Shown here piece after piece: positions 9,182 to 17,321 of a stretch of DNA of 43,713 nt. The notes under the pieces were generated by a model. The model saw only the letters and a program-made list of their open reading frames with translations, had not been told where the DNA came from and did no database searches. The position numbers and the translations under genes were made by a program. The first letter of the stretch is position 1. Each line of letters starts with the position of its first letter. This DNA comes from Burkholderia sp. IMCC1007 (GTDB lineage Bacteria > Pseudomonadota > Gammaproteobacteria > Burkholderiales > Burkholderiaceae): positions 1 to 43,713 of the forward strand of contig NZ_JAPVQY010000066.1 of NCBI RefSeq assembly GCF_027257875.1, in the 5' to 3' direction.

Positions 9182-10980
9182 CGGATGATCTCCTCGCCGG
9201 TGCGCTTCGACACCACGACTAGTTGAACGAAACTATTGAGGTGCACGTACAGCCCGAAGAAGCTGTCGAGCACGCGCACGAACGACGCGAGGCTCGCGCC
9301 GACGAAGTGCTCCTCGTCGATCGTCACACGCACCTCGATGCCGCGCACGAAGGTCGCGAACGGCTTGCCCGGCAGCCATTGCACGGCGCCGCGCTGCTCG
9401 ATCCCGACCAGCCCGTCGATCTGGCGCATCGACACGGCAGTGCGCCGCAGGTCGTACAGCGTCAGCATTTCCTTGAGCGGCGCGAGCCCGTGCGCGACCA
9501 GCGACACGTGGTTCAGCGCGAGGTGCGACACGAGCCGCCAGTGCGCGGCGCGGCCGCGCTCGAAGCGCACGCTCTGCGTCGGCCGCCGCAGCAGCGAGAT
9601 ACCGCTCGTCTGCGCGCCGCCTTCCTGGAACAGGTCGCCGCCTTCGAGGCCGAATGCGAGCATCGCCGGCAGGTCGCGGTTCGTGCAGGTGAGGTCGAGG
9701 CTCAGCGTGTCGGTCTGCGGCGAGGTCGGCTCGAAGTCGATGTCGACGATCGAGATCTCGGTTTCGTAGCCGGGGCTCTTCTGCGCGACCCAGTCGTTGC
9801 GCCGCGCGAACCAGTAATGGCCGATCCGCGCCGCTTCGCCGTGATGCAGCGAATAGAACGGCCGGAATTCGATCACGGATTCATCGTGCGCCTGCTGGCG
9901 CACGAGTTTCACCGAATCGATCGAGTACACCTCGTACGCGAATGCACGCCGTGCCTCGGCGATCACCGGATAGGACACCGCGCGGTGCGTGATGCGGATC
10001 GGCTCGCCGTGCTGGCGGAACAGGTTCACGATCGGCGTGCAGAACAGGCGGAAATGGCTGGCCGTCAGCAGGTCGAGCAGCCGCGCGACGTGCGAGTCGC
10101 TGCGCACGTCCTGCAGCACGAGATGCAGCGTCGCGCGCTGGCAGCGGCCCGACGCGCGCGCGATCGCCGCGATATCGAAATCGACGAAATCGAACTTGTC
10201 GGGGAACGCGAAGTATTCGGTGAGCAGCCGATACGCGGGATGCGACTTCGCCGGGTAGTCGATCAGCGCGTCGCGCTCGTCGAAGCCGGCCTGAGCGATC
10301 GGCAGCTTGCGCAGCGGCGTCCAGCGGCCGTTGCGCTCGGGCTCGACATACGCGCCGAGCACGTTGACGAACAGGCAGTCGGTGAGCGCGGCGACGAACG
10401 ACTGTTCGCCGTGCAGGTGCGCACGCAACGTCGACAGCTTCAGCGCGCCGAGATCGAGTTGCGCGGCGAGCGATTCGAACGTGATCGAGATCACGCCCGT
10501 CGCGTTGGACGGCAGCACCGTCGCGCTCGGCGCGAGCGCGACCGGCGTGTAGCGCGCCTCCGAGATGCGGATCGGCGCGAGCGTCACGTCGTACGCGGTG
10601 CGGAACCGGCACTGCACGCCACGGATCGGACGGCTCTTCAGCTCGGTGCCGCGTGCGATCACGACCGGTTCGGTCTGCTGGCCGGGCGACGCCGGCGTGA
10701 ACTGCGCGATCGAGCACGATGGGAAAGGCCGCAGGTAGTGCGGATACAGCACTTCCAGCAGCGCTTCGGTGAATTCCGGGTAATCGTCGTCGAGCTTCTT
10801 GTTGATCCGCGCGCCGAGCAGCGCGAACGACTCGATCATCCGCTCGACGTGCGGATCCTCGCAATGCTCGCCGGACAACGCGAGCCGCGCCGCGATCTTC
10901 GGATAACGTTCGGCGAAATCTCGCGAATAGCGCCGCAAAAACGATAATTCGCGCTCGTAATACGGCAGCAATTCTTCCAT
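9145..10980 (-). CDS. tssF: TssF, T6SS baseplate protein
   Basis: A 611-residue TssF (VasA/ImpG) protein, full length for the family. It opens with the diagnostic LLPYYERELSFLRRYS and has LYPHYLRPFPS around residues 80-95. It is the main wedge component of the baseplate and works with TssG and TssE. It follows tssE by 76 bases; that gap carries an inverted repeat with 7-base arms (11008-11014 and 11033-11039). Confidence 0.95.
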   Translation of the reverse strand: MEELLPYYERELSFLRRYSRDFAERYPKIAARLALSGEHCEDPHVERMIESFALLGARINKKLDDDYPEFTEALLEVLYPHYLRPFPSCSIAQFTPASPGQQTEPVVIARGTELKSRPIRGVQCRFRTAYDVTLAPIRISEARYTPVALAPSATVLPSNATGVISITFESLAAQLDLGALKLSTLRAHLHGEQSFVAALTDCLFVNVLGAYVEPERNGRWTPLRKLPIAQAGFDERDALIDYPAKSHPAYRLLTEYFAFPDKFDFVDFDIAAIARASGRCQRATLHLVLQDVRSDSHVARLLDLLTASHFRLFCTPIVNLFRQHGEPIRITHRAVSYPVIAEARRAFAYEVYSIDSVKLVRQQAHDESVIEFRPFYSLHHGEAARIGHYWFARRNDWVAQKSPGYETEISIVDIDFEPTSPQTDTLSLDLTCTNRDLPAMLAFGLEGGDLFQEGGAQTSGISLLRRPTQSVRFERGRAAHWRLVSHLALNHVSLVAHGLAPLKEMLTLYDLRRTAVSMRQIDGLVGIEQRGAVQWLPGKPFATFVRGIEVRVTIDEEHFVGASLASFVRVLDSFFGLYVHLNSFVQLVVVSKRTGEEIIRCKPRTGESILA

Positions 10981-11056
10981 CGACGACCCCGAACCTCAAT
11001 ATTTCCTGCCGGACCTGATCTGCCACCGGGCGGTCCGGCCCGCTCGGCGGCTTGAT

Positions 11057-11542
11057 TTACTGCATTCTTGCCGCGCGTGCGCGCGTGACCGAGTACTGCA
11101 GCGTCGACGGCTGCAACATCGCGTCGAAATTCACCGGCTCTTCGGCCGGGTGCACGACGAGCAGGGCCTGAATCGCGAAGTAAAGCGCGTTGGTCGACTG
11201 CTCGTTCATCTCGAACGTCACCTGCACCTGCTGCAGCCGCGGTTCGTGGCGCACGATGGCCTGCTGGATCGACTTGCAGATGAACGCGCGGTCGTAGTGA
11301 CTCGCGAGGCTCAGCCCCGCGAAATCGTTCAGCCCGTAGGTCAGCACCGACTTCTGGCATTCCGGCAGCGCGGCCAGCTCGATTTCGGTGTGCGCGATAC
11401 GGGTGTTGAGGATCGCCTCGACGTCGCGGGCGACCGTGTTCTTCAGCTCGTCCAGCGACAATTGCCGCATCGCTGCCGAGGCCGGCAGGTGCGGTTCGTC
11501 GTCGAACAGCTTGTCGAGAAAACTCGGTTCGAATCGTTTCAT
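11057..11542 (-). CDS. tssE: TssE, gp25-like T6SS baseplate protein
   Basis: A 161-residue protein of the gp25/TssE lysozyme-like fold family. It starts MKRFEPSFLDKLFDD and contains the conserved RDVEAILNTR segment near residue 40 and NDFAGLSLAS near 70-80. TssE is a baseplate component linking the sheath base to the wedge. The frame is open upstream, but the chosen ATG matches the family N-terminus, and the region upstream holds a terminator-like hairpin, so an earlier start is unlikely. The 62-base gap to hcp carries that hairpin. Confidence 0.92.
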   Translation of the reverse strand: MKRFEPSFLDKLFDDEPHLPASAAMRQLSLDELKNTVARDVEAILNTRIAHTEIELAALPECQKSVLTYGLNDFAGLSLASHYDRAFICKSIQQAIVRHEPRLQQVQVTFEMNEQSTNALYFAIQALLVVHPAEEPVNFDAMLQPSTLQYSVTRARAARMQ

Positions 11543-11560
11543 CGGTCGGTGCGCACAGCG

Positions 11561-11595
11561 AAAACGGCAACGGGACGCCGAGCGCCCCGTTGCCG
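11561..11595 (-). terminator. Intrinsic-terminator-like hairpin between hcp and tssE
   Basis: On the transcribed strand a perfect 10-base-pair stem (arms 11586-11595 and 11565-11574, 11-base loop) is followed directly by TTTT. It sits just after the hcp stop codon, inside the operon. Such an element would reduce readthrough into tssE and could stabilise the abundant hcp transcript end. The function is inferred. Confidence 0.7.
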
Positions 11596-11604
11596 CAACC
11601 GACC

Positions 11605-12108
11605 TTAGACCGCGTAGGTCTTGTCGTTCTTCGTCAGGCTCCAGGCGCCTTGCGTGTTGCCGCCCTGGTTGCCGCCGATCTTCTGCTGGGTCTGCTTCCA
11701 CTGCACGGCTGCGTACTTCAGCGAGAACGTCTCCAGCGGCAGACCTTCTTCACGGACGCTCGGTGCGATGCTCGAGATGATCACGTACTTGAGCTTCACT
11801 TCCAGATACTGCACGCGCTTGCCTTCGCCGTCCGCGCGCGAGAAATGGACCGTGACTTCATCGAACGTGGTGCCGCCCGAAGCGTGCTGGTACAGCAGCG
11901 GGCTCGACGAATCGATTTCCTTCGTGAAGATCATGTCGCCGTGCTCGCAACGGGTCATCGTGTGACCGCCGGCGGTCGATGCCGTTGCCGAACGCGGCTG
12001 AACGATCGAGTGATCCCACGATTTCAGTTCGATCCAGCCCTGGTGGTCCTTGTCCGCGGATTCGCCCTTCACCGCGGGACTACCAAACTGCAAGTGCATA
12101 TGTAACAT
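11605..12108 (-). CDS. hcp: Hcp, T6SS tail-tube protein
   Basis: A 167-residue Hcp (TssD) protein; hexamers stack to form the inner tube and are secreted. The start MLHMHLQFGSPAVKGES is chosen over an ATG six codons upstream because it matches the Hcp family N-terminus and has GGGGAG and AAGGG purine tracts just before it. The protein carries the family GWIELKSWDHSI and DEVTVHFSRADGEG segments and ends WSLTKNDKTYAV. It lies 70 bases after tssC, and the hairpin after its stop suggests a separate stoichiometry for hcp mRNA. Confidence 0.96.
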   Translation of the reverse strand: MLHMHLQFGSPAVKGESADKDHQGWIELKSWDHSIVQPRSATASTAGGHTMTRCEHGDMIFTKEIDSSSPLLYQHASGGTTFDEVTVHFSRADGEGKRVQYLEVKLKYVIISSIAPSVREEGLPLETFSLKYAAVQWKQTQQKIGGNQGGNTQGAWSLTKNDKTYAV

Positions 12109-12178
12109 GGCCCTTCGACTCCCCAAAGAGGTGGTTTTAACGTCCTACCCAGGCGGCCCGCCCGGGCGATTTACTCGC

Positions 12179-13669
12179 TTATGAATTTGCCGGTTTGGGC
12201 AGATCAGCGACAAGTCGCAGAGAAATCGAGAGTTCGTCGAGCTGAAAGTGCGGGCGCAGGAACGCGACCGAACGATACGAGCCCGGCTTGCCCGGAATCT
12301 CCGACACTTGTATGGATGCCTCGCGCAGCGGAAATTGCGCCTTCTGTTCCTGCGAGGCGTTGTCGTCGAGCAGGACGTATTGCGAAATCCACCGGTTGAG
12401 GAAAGTCTCCACGTTTTGCGCCGATGCGAAGCTACCGATCTTGTCCCGCATCATCGCCTTCAGGTAGTGCGCGACGCGCGATACCGAGAAGATGTACTGA
12501 AGCTGGGCAGACAGGACGGCGTTCGCATTTGCGCTGTCGGTGCTGTATTTCTTTGGTTTCTGCACCGATTGCGCGGCGAAAAACGCGGCGTAATCCGAGT
12601 TCTTGCAATGGACGAGCGGAATGAAGCCGAGGTCGCTCAGTTCCTTCTCGCGGCGATCGGTGATCGCGATTTCGGTCGGGCACTTCAGCGCGACTTCACC
12701 GTCGTCGGTCTTGAACGTGTGGGTCGGCAGGTCCTCGACGAGGCCGCCGCCTTCGACGCCGCGGATCGCCGCGCACCAGCCGAAGTCGTCGAACGCGGCC
12801 GTCAGGCGCGCCGCGAACGCCCACGCCGCGTTGCACCACAGGTACTTGTCGTGTTCGGTGCCGTCGACGTCCTCGACGAAGTTGAAGTTCTCCGCGGTCT
12901 GGCCGTCCTTCGGATTGAACGGCAGGCGGCCGAGGAAGCGCGGCAGCGTGAGGCCGACGTAGCGCGAGTCTTCCGAATCGCGGAACGACTTCCACTTCGC
13001 GTATTCGACCGTGTCGAACACCTTGCCGAGGTCGCGCGGCTTGCCGAGGTCGGAGAACGACTCGAGGCCGAGCAGCTCCGGCGACGCCGACGCGATGAAC
13101 GGCGCGTGCGCGGCCGCGGCGACGTGCGACATCTGCTCGATGAAGTACATGTCTTCCGGCTGGCGCGAGATCTCGTAATCGCCGATCAGCGCACCGAACG
13201 GCGAGCCGCCGAACGTGCCGAATTCCTCTTCGTAGACCTTCTTGAACAGCGCGCTCTGGTCGAACTCGCTTGCGCCCTTGAAGTCGCGCACGAGGTCGCG
13301 CTTCGGTGCGTGCAGCGCCTTGATCTTGATCGTCTGGCCGGTGTTGCTTTCCTTGACCAGGTAGTCCAGCCCGCGCCACGTGCTTTCGAGGCGCTGGAAT
13401 TCCGGCGCGTGCATCACCGCGGACAGTTGCGTGGAGATCAGGCGGTCGAGCTCCGCGACGCGCGCGTCGATCGTCGCCGACAGGTTGTCCGACACGATCA
13501 CCGTGCCGTCGAGCACCTGGTGCACGAGTTCGCCGATCAGGTCCTTCGCGCGTGCATGCTCGGAATCGGATTTCGCGACCTTGCTCTTCTCGACGATGTC
13601 GTCGAGCAGCGAAGTCCCGGCGGCGTATTCCGCGCCGCTCGCTTGGGCCGCAGCCGTTTGCTGGTTCAT
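12179..13669 (-). CDS. tssC: TssC, T6SS sheath large subunit
   Basis: A 496-residue TssC (VipB/ImpD) protein, normal family length. It contains the conserved FQRLESTWRGLDYLV region around residues 91-105 and, later, FNFVEDVDGTEHDKYLWCN, typical of the family. With TssB it forms the contractile sheath around the Hcp tube. It starts 15 bases after the tssB stop, consistent with co-expression. Confidence 0.97.
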   Translation of the reverse strand: MNQQTAAAQASGAEYAAGTSLLDDIVEKSKVAKSDSEHARAKDLIGELVHQVLDGTVIVSDNLSATIDARVAELDRLISTQLSAVMHAPEFQRLESTWRGLDYLVKESNTGQTIKIKALHAPKRDLVRDFKGASEFDQSALFKKVYEEEFGTFGGSPFGALIGDYEISRQPEDMYFIEQMSHVAAAAHAPFIASASPELLGLESFSDLGKPRDLGKVFDTVEYAKWKSFRDSEDSRYVGLTLPRFLGRLPFNPKDGQTAENFNFVEDVDGTEHDKYLWCNAAWAFAARLTAAFDDFGWCAAIRGVEGGGLVEDLPTHTFKTDDGEVALKCPTEIAITDRREKELSDLGFIPLVHCKNSDYAAFFAAQSVQKPKKYSTDSANANAVLSAQLQYIFSVSRVAHYLKAMMRDKIGSFASAQNVETFLNRWISQYVLLDDNASQEQKAQFPLREASIQVSEIPGKPGSYRSVAFLRPHFQLDELSISLRLVADLPKPANS

Positions 13670-13684
13670 CTCAACACTCCGTCG

Positions 13685-14200
13685 TCATTCGCCGTCTTTG
13701 TCGCCGCCCGTGCCCTTCGCGAGCTCCTGCAGCTGCTGCGTGTTCTTCAGCACCTCCGACAGCAGATCCTCGAGCTTGTCGTTGCCGGCGAGCTTGTTAC
13801 GCAGATCGGCGAGCTTCGAGCGCGCGTCGAGCAGGCGGCGCAGCGGCTCGACCTGCTCGACGACTTCGTCCGGGCTGAAATCCGACAGCGAACGGAACTT
13901 CAGGTCGACCGCAAACTTGCCGCCTTCCGGGCTCAGGCGGTTTTCCACCTGAAACGCCGCGCGCGGCTCGATCGCCTTCATCACGTCGTCGAAGTTGTCA
14001 CGGTCGATGTTGACGAACTTGCGGTCGCGCAGCTTCGGCTGCTCGACTTCCGACTGGCCCGCCAGATCGCCGACGACCCCGACGACGAACGGCAGTTCCT
14101 TCACCTCGATCGCATCGCCCTTCTCGACCTCGTAGGTCAGCTGGACGCGCGGCGGCCGTATTTTCTGCAAGCTTTTCTGAATGCTTTCTTTCTTGGCCAT
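13685..14200 (-). CDS. tssB: TssB, T6SS sheath small subunit
   Basis: A 171-residue TssB (VipA/ImpC) protein starting MAKKESIQKSLQKIRPPRVQ, with the typical central RKFVNIDRDNFDDVMKAI segment and a C-terminal coiled helix that pairs with TssC. It lies between the tagM-like lipoprotein gene (44-base gap) and tssC. TssB carries or exposes the ClpV recognition region in the sheath. Confidence 0.97.
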   Translation of the reverse strand: MAKKESIQKSLQKIRPPRVQLTYEVEKGDAIEVKELPFVVGVVGDLAGQSEVEQPKLRDRKFVNIDRDNFDDVMKAIEPRAAFQVENRLSPEGGKFAVDLKFRSLSDFSPDEVVEQVEPLRRLLDARSKLADLRNKLAGNDKLEDLLSEVLKNTQQLQELAKGTGGDKDGE

Positions 14201-14244
14201 CTCGACGGCTCCCAGGTTAGTTGTGGTTTTGTCGCGTCAATCGA

Positions 14245-14883
14245 TCAGCGAAGCGCGCTGAACGGGTCGGCGCCACCCTTCTGCGGTGCGGCGTTGCCCG
14301 ACGTCGCCGGTGCGGTGGTGGTAGCGGCGGCGGCCTCGGTTGCCGCTGCGGCGCCGGCCTTCGGACGATGAATCACGCGGCGCGCCGTACGCGCCTTCAC
14401 GGCCCGTTGCTCCGGCGGGAACAGTGCCGACTCGCCCAGCGTGTCGCGCAGCTGCTTCGCGAGCGCCTGCGCATCCGACTTCGCATCGCCGGCCAGCGAC
14501 GCATCCTGACGCAGTTCGCCGAGCGATTGCGTCGCGATCCGCAGGCCCGCGACGGCGAGCACGCTCTTCGCCTGACGGTCGGTCGCATCGCGCTGCAGCG
14601 CTTCCTGCGCGGCGACGATCGCCTGGCCATAGTGGTTCTGGGCAAACTGGATCTGCGCGATGCGCGACCACGGCTCCTCGCGCGTCGGATCCGACTTCGC
14701 GAGCTGCTGGTACAGGCCGAGCGCCTTGTCCTGGTCCCCCGACTTCGCAACGGCGTCCGCATCGGCCAGCGACTTGTTGAACACCTCGGCAGTCGGCGGC
14801 GCCGGCGGCTGGTTCGCACAACCGGCAATCACGCCGCAGGCCAGCACTACCCCAGACAGTTTTGCGAAGAGACGGTCTTTCAT
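14245..14883 (-). CDS. TPR-type lipoprotein of the T6SS locus (TagM-like)
   Basis: A 212-residue predicted lipoprotein. MKDRLFAKLSGVVLACGVIAGC gives a signal sequence with an I-A-G-C lipobox (Cys22). After a Pro-rich stretch come helical TPR-like repeats (SLADADAVAKSGDQDKALGLY onward), then an Ala/Thr-rich tail. The start at 14883 is preferred over a GTG four codons upstream because GGTGGA then sits 7 bases before the ATG. It is the first gene of the tssBC-hcp-tssEFG-clpV-tssA arm. It resembles the accessory lipoprotein called TagM in Burkholderia T6SS loci; the name is recalled, and its role in membrane-complex assembly is inferred. Confidence 0.82.
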   Translation of the reverse strand: MKDRLFAKLSGVVLACGVIAGCANQPPAPPTAEVFNKSLADADAVAKSGDQDKALGLYQQLAKSDPTREEPWSRIAQIQFAQNHYGQAIVAAQEALQRDATDRQAKSVLAVAGLRIATQSLGELRQDASLAGDAKSDAQALAKQLRDTLGESALFPPEQRAVKARTARRVIHRPKAGAAAATEAAAATTTAPATSGNAAPQKGGADPFSALR

Positions 14884-14958
14884 CGTTATATCCACCGGCG
14901 CGTGAGTATTAAAATCGTTGAGAATCTGGTTCTTTTGCTTTGCAAGAAGCGCGCGGGT

Positions 14959-14987
14959 ATAGTACCGATCAATTTTTCATAATTCAA
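14959..14987 (-). promoter_or_regulatory. Sigma-70-type promoter for the tagM-like to tssA arm
   Basis: On the minus strand a -35 box TTGAAT (14987-14982) and a -10 box TACTAT (14964-14959) are separated by exactly 17 bases, about 75 bases upstream of the tagM-like start. This is the best promoter match in the AT-richer divergent region 14884-15260. No other gene is credible in that region: an open frame on the minus strand at 14984-15274 overlaps the tssJ start and looks non-coding. The plus-strand promoter for tssJ is less clear; TTGCGT at 15143 with TTAATA at 15165 is a weak candidate. Confidence 0.6.
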
Positions 14988-15124
14988 TCGCTGCGTGCAG
15001 AGTAATTCCTTTTAAATCCATGCGCCACCTCCTCGAAACGCTTGTGGCAACGGCCTCTCGCGGGCTTTCGTTTCGACCGGGAATGCGCAAGTTTTACTGA
15101 CTCGTTGGCGCCACATGCAGACGG

Positions 15125-15139
15125 CGGAAAAATTTTCCG
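15125..15139. promoter_or_regulatory. Operator-like palindrome in the tagM/tssJ divergent region
   Basis: A perfect inverted repeat, CGGAAAA-A-TTTTCCG, lies between the two divergently transcribed T6SS arms and just ahead of the weak tssJ promoter candidate. Its symmetry and position suggest a binding site for a dimeric regulator. The regulator is unknown. Confidence 0.4.
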
Positions 15140-15260
15140 AAATTGCGTCGCCGCGCATGCATGTTTAATAGTTGAACAGCCGATAAGCGGGGCATTCGCG
15201 ACAACGCGGAAATACCCGTCAGTTTTGACAGGGAGCAAAAGGCGGCACGCCGGAAACACG

Positions 15261-15872
15261 ATGAGATCGTCCATGATTCGCTATGCGCTGCCGCTGATTG
15301 CCTGCGCACTCCTGGCCGGATGTGCGGCTGCTCCGTTGCTCGGCTCGGCCGCGAGCGCGGTAATGCAGGCGGCCGGCATCGGCAAGTCCGACGTGCCCGA
15401 CGCGCAGAAACCGCCGCGCAACGTCGGCCTCACGCTGGCGGCCGCGCCCAACCTCAACGCCGCGAACGACCACAAGCCGCTCGCCCTGGTCGTGCGGCTT
15501 TACGCGCTGAAGGATCCGACCTCGTTCCAGCAGGCGCCGTTCGACGCATTTACCGATCCGGCCAAGGAAAAGGCCGCATTGGGTGCCGATCTGCTGAACG
15601 TGCGCGAAATCACGCTGATTCCGGGCCAGCGCTATACGGCAACCGAAAAGATATCGCGCGAAGCGCAGGCCTTCGGTATCGTCGCATTGTTCCGCGATCC
15701 CGCACTCCAGCGATGGAAATTGACATTCGATCCGGTGAAGTCGGAGAAATCCGGCATAATCATCGGCCTGCATAATTGCGCGATGACGGTCACCGACGGC
15801 TCTGTCATCGCCCCGCAACAGGGTGCGCCTTCGCAACCGCTGAATTTGCTTTCGTCGGTCACCTGCGGTTAA
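15261..15872 (+). CDS. tssJ: TssJ, T6SS outer-membrane lipoprotein
   Basis: A 203-residue lipoprotein: signal sequence with an L-A-G-C lipobox (Cys21), then a TssJ/VasD transthyretin-like domain with the typical LALVVRLYALKDPTSFQQA segment. TssJ anchors the T6SS membrane complex to the outer membrane by binding TssM. I used the ATG giving MRSSMIRYALPL; a second in-frame ATG at 15273 would also leave a functional signal peptide, and neither has a strong ribosome-binding site. It is the first gene of the plus-strand tssJKL arm. The 102-base gap to tssK is AT-rich and holds a TTAAC-aata-GTTAA inverted repeat (15893-15906) that could belong to an internal promoter. Confidence 0.92.
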   Translation: MRSSMIRYALPLIACALLAGCAAAPLLGSAASAVMQAAGIGKSDVPDAQKPPRNVGLTLAAAPNLNAANDHKPLALVVRLYALKDPTSFQQAPFDAFTDPAKEKAALGADLLNVREITLIPGQRYTATEKISREAQAFGIVALFRDPALQRWKLTFDPVKSEKSGIIIGLHNCAMTVTDGSVIAPQQGAPSQPLNLLSSVTCG

Positions 15873-15974
15873 ACGTGACGCACGAATGTCAATTAACAAT
15901 AGTTAACAAATGGGCGATTAATTCGGGCAGGAACGAATCGATTACGTCGCAACGCCACATTAACCGGATTTGAC

Positions 15975-17321
15975 ATGAGTTATTCGGCCAAGGTGCTTTG
16001 GGGGGAAGGGCTGTTCCTCCGGCCTCAACACTTTCAGCGGCAGGACGCGTACCACGAGGCGCGCCTGTTCGAATCCATCCAGGCGATCCAGCCGTACAAC
16101 TGGGGCGTGCGCTCGGTGCGCATCGACCGCGATGCGCTCGGCAGCAACGTGCTGCGCGTGGCCGAGCTCGCGCTCGTGTTCCCGGACGGCGCGCTGTATG
16201 CCGCGCCGCAGGCCGACGACCTGCCGCCGCCGATCGCGCTCGACACGCTGCCCGACGGCATGAACGAGTTCGTGTTCTACCTCGCGCTGCACCCGCTGCG
16301 CGAGAACGGCACCAACTACAGCGACGATCCGGCCGCCGGCTTCATGACGCGCTTCGTCAGCGAGCAGGCGAGCGTCGCCGACAACTTCACCGACGCCGCC
16401 GAAGCCGACATCACGTTCCTGAAGACGCAGGTCAAGCTGATCGCGCATAGCGAGCCGCGCGACCAGTTGCTGTCGGTGCCGCTCGTGCGCGTGCGCCGCA
16501 CCGCGACGTCCGGCTTCGAGATCGACGACAGCTTCGTGCCGCCGTGCCTCGCGATCGACGCATCGCCGATCCTGCATCAGCGGCTGCGTCAGCTGATCGA
16601 TGCGCTGCAGGCCAAGGTCAATGCGCTGTACGGTTTTCATCGCGAGCCGTCGAAGAACATCATCGAGTTCCGCTCCGGCGACATCGCGTCGTTCTGGCTG
16701 CTGCACACCGCGAACGCCGCGTTCGCGACGCTCGCGCACCTGCATCAGCACGCGGCGCTGCATCCCGAGCGGCTGTTCCAGGAACTGCTGCGCCTCGCCG
16801 GCCAGTTGATGACCTTCTCGAAGGGCTACACGCTCACCGATCTGCCCGTCTACCGGCACGAGGATCCGGGCCCGAACTTCGCGCGTCTCGACCAGATGCT
16901 GCGCGAGCTGCTCGACACCGTGATTTCGACGCGCTACTTCGCGATCACGCTCGACGAAGTGCGCCCGTCGTTCCATCTCGGCCGCCTCGATTCGGGCAAG
17001 ATCGATGACAAGACCGAGTTCTATCTGGCCGTGTCCGCGGACATGCCGAACGTCGAGCTCATCGATGCGGTGCCCGCCCGCTTCAAGGTCGGCGCGCCCG
17101 ACGATGTCGACAAGCTCGTGCTGTCGGCCATGCCGGGCGTGCGGCTGTCGTACACGCCGCAGGTGCCGCCTGCGATCCCCGTGCGGCCGGGCGCGTGCTA
17201 TTTCTCGCTCGATTCGCGCAGCCCGCTGTACGAGCGCATGTTGCAGGCCCAGTCCGCGATGATCTACGCGCCGACCGGCATCAATGACCTGAAATTCGAA
17301 CTGATCGCGGTCACATCATGA
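15975..17321 (+). CDS. tssK: TssK, T6SS baseplate-to-membrane adaptor
   Basis: A 448-residue TssK (VasE/ImpJ) protein with the diagnostic N-terminus VLWGEGLFLRPQHFQRQD. TssK trimers join the TssEFG baseplate to TssL and TssM in the membrane. Its TGA overlaps the ATG of tssL (ATGA), a tight translational coupling. Length is typical. Confidence 0.96.
   Translation: MSYSAKVLWGEGLFLRPQHFQRQDAYHEARLFESIQAIQPYNWGVRSVRIDRDALGSNVLRVAELALVFPDGALYAAPQADDLPPPIALDTLPDGMNEFVFYLALHPLRENGTNYSDDPAAGFMTRFVSEQASVADNFTDAAEADITFLKTQVKLIAHSEPRDQLLSVPLVRVRRTATSGFEIDDSFVPPCLAIDASPILHQRLRQLIDALQAKVNALYGFHREPSKNIIEFRSGDIASFWLLHTANAAFATLAHLHQHAALHPERLFQELLRLAGQLMTFSKGYTLTDLPVYRHEDPGPNFARLDQMLRELLDTVISTRYFAITLDEVRPSFHLGRLDSGKIDDKTEFYLAVSADMPNVELIDAVPARFKVGAPDDVDKLVLSAMPGVRLSYTPQVPPAIPVRPGACYFSLDSRSPLYERMLQAQSAMIYAPTGINDLKFELIAVTS

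Noticed and set aside
12109..12178. Separate promoter or structured leader for hcp in the tssC-hcp gap
   Set aside because: Only a short self-complementary CGCCCGGGCG and no -10/-35 pair could be found.
12248..14371. Plus-strand open frame of about 700 codons opposite tssC and tssB
   Set aside because: Antisense shadow of the sheath genes; no recognisable domain.
14984..15274. Possible 96-residue minus-strand gene in the tagM/tssJ gap
   Set aside because: It overlaps the tssJ signal peptide and the -35 box proposed for the tagM-like arm, has no family resemblance, and lies in AT-richer regulatory-looking sequence.
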